Source of the DNA: Cichorium intybus
Lineage: Eukaryota > Streptophyta > Magnoliopsida > Asterales > Asteraceae
Length of the DNA: 64,000 bases
NCBI GenBank assembly: GCA_023525715.1
Contig: CM042012.1
Location: 58,075,705-58,139,704, forward strand
Reading direction: 5' to 3'
In this document: positions 60,801-64,000 of the stretch, one piece after another
Position numbering within the stretch: position 1 is the stretch's first letter
How the letters are laid out: every line of letters begins with the position of its first letter
Notes under the pieces: model-generated
What the model saw: only the letters and a program-made list of their open reading frames with translations
What the model was told of the DNA's origin: nothing
The model's database searches: none
Position numbers and translations under genes: made by a program

Positions 60801-63800
60801 TAAAAGGGAAAAGAAAGTGAAGATAAAAAAGGTAAATATGGATTTCTTAGTGTTTAAAGGGTAAGAGAGAATTATACTTTGAAGTGATTGTCTGAAAAAA
60901 TTAAAAATCTACACCTTTTTACGTTTTAATTTATCATAAATGAACATCAATATTATTATAATTTATCAAATAACAACATAGAAAAGGGGTTTAAAAGTTT
61001 TCATATTTACAGATCATATCTCTTGGCAATAAAAAAGATGGATGTCCATTTGAAATGGCGCAGTAGATTATACGGTCCATTGGAGCCCCGACATGTTATC
61101 CTTTCACTGTCATGAGCGAGCAGTTCTCGCAGCTCTGTGACTCCAGCCTAACGCATTATCCACTTCTTTAGGAACCAAGTAACCGAAGCCTTCGCCTAAA
61201 TTACATGGTCCAACTCACAACTTGAAACGGGCAAGCCAGTTTACGCACCAACAAGACCAATCTAACTGGGCCACATCACAGTCCAAACATCCTTAATATC
61301 CTCGCTTGAGTCATAGGCAAGCGCTACCAAGCTCGATGCATGGCATGTCTTTCTAAGTAGCCTTTAGTGAAGCAGCTTTTTATTAGTCAAGCTTCCGATG
61401 TGGGAAAAAGTTAGATATGATTAGTTTTGAAAGACTATACATGTGTTTAAAAATAATGATGACTGCATGGATAACGTGTAGTGTATAATTTGATTGTTCA
61501 TTTTTTGAGCCAGATGAAATGTACGAATCTAAGACCATTTTACTCTTGTGTTTAAAAATAATAATAGTAAATAAGAGATGACTTGTCCGGTTTACATAAA
61601 ATCCAAATTTTTGGACAAACACATGCTATACATTATACATGTTAGGATTTTTCTATTTTTGATTATATGCCGTGCTGTTATTATATTATGTCTTAATAAA
61701 TGACGTTGTGAAAAAAAAGAATAATCTATTTAATTGAAACAAATTTATTCGAGGATAAAAATCTAGGACCATAATAAAGAACATTAAAACTCAAAGGTTA
61801 AGCCAAACTTCACGTATACAGTTTCTATAGATGCATAGAAAATAAATAATCTGTTCATTGTAAATCGTGTATCAAATACATAGATAATAATATTAACAAC
61901 ATATTACTAAATAAAGCTAAAGTTTTAGAAAATAATGTTAATGTTTAAAACACATATAGAAATCAAATATTACGTGATGTAAAAGGGAAAAGAAAGTGAA
62001 GATAAAAAAAAGGTAAATATGGATTTCTTAGTGTTCAAAGGGTAAGAGAGAATTATACTTTGAAGTGATTGTCTGAAAAAATTAAAAATCTACACCTTTT
62101 TACGTTTTAATTTATCATAAATAAACATCAATATTATTATAATTTATCAAATAACAACATAGAAAAGGGGTTTAAAAGTTTTCATATTTACAGATCATAA
62201 CTCTTGGCAATAAAAAAAGATGGATGTCCATTTGAAATGGCGCAGTAGATTATACGGTCCATTGGAGCCCCGACATGTTATCCTTTCACTGTCATGACCG
62301 AGCAGTTCTCGCAGCTCTGTGACTCCAGCCTAACGCAGTATCCACTTCTTTAGGAACCAAGTAACTGAAGCCTTCGCCTAAATTACATGGTCCAACTCAC
62401 AACTTGAAACGGGCAAGCCAGTTTATGCACCAACAAGACCAATCTAACTGGGCCACATCACAGTCCAAACAACCTTAATATCCTCGCTTGAGTCATAGGC
62501 AAGCGCTACCAAGCCCGATGGCATGTCTTTCTTAGTAGCCTTTAATGAAGCACCTTTTTATTAGTCAAGCTTCCGATGTGGGAAAAAGTTAGATATGATT
62601 AGTTTTGAAAGACTATACATGTGTATAAAAATAATGATGACTGCATGGATAACGTGTAGTGTATAATTTGATTGTTCATTTTTTGAGCCAGATGAAATGT
62701 ACGAATCTAAGACCATTTTACCCTTGTGTTTAAAAATAATAATAGTAAATAAGAGATGACTTGTCCGGTTTACATAAATTCCAAATTTTTGGACAAACAC
62801 ATGCTATACATTATACATGTTAGGATTTTTCTATTTTTGATTATATGCCGTGCTGTTATTATATTATGTCTTAATAAATGACGTTGTGAAAAAAAGAATA
62901 ATGTATTTAACTGAAACAAATTTATTCGAGGATAAAAATCTAGGACCATAATAAACAACATTAAAACACAAAGGTTAAGCCAAACTTCACATATACAGTT
63001 TCTATAGATGCATAGAAAATAAATAATATGTTCATTGTAAATCGTGTATCAAATACATAGATAATAATATTAACAACATATTACTAAATAAAGCTAAAGT
63101 TTTAGAAAATAATGTTAATGTTTAAAACACATATAGAAATCAAATATTACGTGATGTAAAAGGGAAAAGAAAGTGAAGATAAAAAAGGTAAATATGGATT
63201 TCTTAGTGTTTAAAGGGTAAGAGAGAATTATACTTTGAAGTGATTGTCTGAAAAAATTAAAAATCTACACCTTTTTACGTTTTAATTTATCATAAATGAA
63301 CATCAATATTATTATAATTTATCAAATAACAACATAGAAAAGGGGTTTAAAAGTTTTCATATTTACAGATCATATCTCTTGGCAATAAAAAAGATGGATG
63401 TCCATTTGAAATGGCGCAGTAGATTATACGGTCCATTGGAGCCCCGACATGTTATCATTTCACTGTCATGAGCGAGCAGTTCTCGCAGCTCTGTGACTCC
63501 AGCCTAATGCATTATCCACTTCTTTAGGAACCAAGTAACTGAAGCCTTCGCCTAAATTACATGGTCCAACTCACAACTTGAAACGGGCAAGCCAGTTTAC
63601 GCACCAACAAGACCAATCTAACTGGGCCACATCACAGTCCAAACATCCTTAATATCCTCGCTTGAGTCATAGGCAAGCGCTACCAAGCTCGATGGCATGT
63701 CTTTCTAAGTAGCCTTTAGTGAAGCAGCTTTTTATTAGTCAAGCTTCCGATGTGGGAAAAAGTTAGATATGATTAGTTTTGAAAGACTATACATGTGTTT

Positions 63801-64000
63801 AAAAATAATGATGACTGCATGGATAACGTGTAGTGTATAATTTGATTGTTCATTTTTTGAGCCAGATGAAATGTACGAATCTAAGACCATTTTACTCTTG
63901 TGTTTAAAAATAATAATAGTAAATAAGAGATGACTTGTCCGGTTTACATAAAATCCAAATTTTTGGACAAACACATGCTATACATTATACATGTTTGGAT
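57849..64000. repeat. Satellite block 2e: trimer-spaced repeat, runs off the window
   Basis: Private variants recur at three-monomer spacing (~3,535 bp): CATGTGTATAAAAAT at 59084 and 62618, CATAACTCTTGG at 58661 and 62197, GTCATGACCGAG near 58757 and 62292. The intervening monomers share AAGCTCGATG and TTTTACTCTTG (near 60156, 61329 and again 63685). The array continues past the last base. Confidence 0.8.

Noticed and set aside
15730..64000. CRISPR-like array
   Set aside because: The repeated unit is ~1.18 kb with no short repeat/unique spacer pattern; this is satellite DNA in a plant context.
15730..64000. Ribosomal DNA spacer or rRNA genes
   Set aside because: No rRNA-like segment was recognised in any monomer.
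1..64000. Host protein-coding genes
   Set aside because: Every frame with recognisable protein motifs belongs to a retroelement; the remaining frames are short, AT-driven or repeated with the satellite.

Overview
The window is plant nuclear repeat DNA, with no host gene that I can support. Ty3/gypsy (Tekay-type chromovirus) and Ty1/copia LTR retrotransposons with tRNA-iMet-type primer binding sites, plus a long AT-rich satellite, point to an angiosperm. The protein flavour suggests a eudicot, possibly Asteraceae, but that is a recollection of family resemblance and not something the window proves.

Layout. (1) 1-3632: the 3' half of a Ty3/gypsy element on the + strand (end of RNase H, integrase, chromodomain-like tail, polypurine tract, 1959-bp LTR). 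(2) 3633-8124: the promoter-side part of a Gag-only copia-like element on the - strand ('element A'), cut by the gypsy insertion. (3) 8125-15729: a decayed autonomous Ty1/copia element on the - strand ('element C'), with gag, a very long spacer, protease, integrase, reverse transcriptase and the start of RNase H; it is cut by element A and keeps its right-hand LTR. (4) 15730-23640: about 6.7 copies of a ~1.18-kb satellite. (5) 23641-31123: a complete relative of element A ('element B') with two LTRs, PBS, PPT and one broken gag, inserted in the satellite and flanked by AATATT on both sides. (6) 31124-64000: about 28 more satellite monomers, increasingly homogeneous, with dimeric and trimeric higher-order patterns, running off the end of the window.

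The nesting gives an order: satellite first, element C into satellite, element A into the RNase H region of C, the gypsy element into A. Element B entered the satellite independently.

The most interesting signal is in the non-coding internal domain of elements A and B. It is unusually dense in perfect short stem-loops (stems of 6-9 bp, loops of 2-10 nt). Several hairpins share one loop sequence but have different, internally complementary arms. That looks like selection for structure, or structure-driven amplification, in a non-autonomous Gag-only retroelement. The satellite's higher-order structure is the second signal. All hand-found structure claims need a folding and shuffling test that I could not run.
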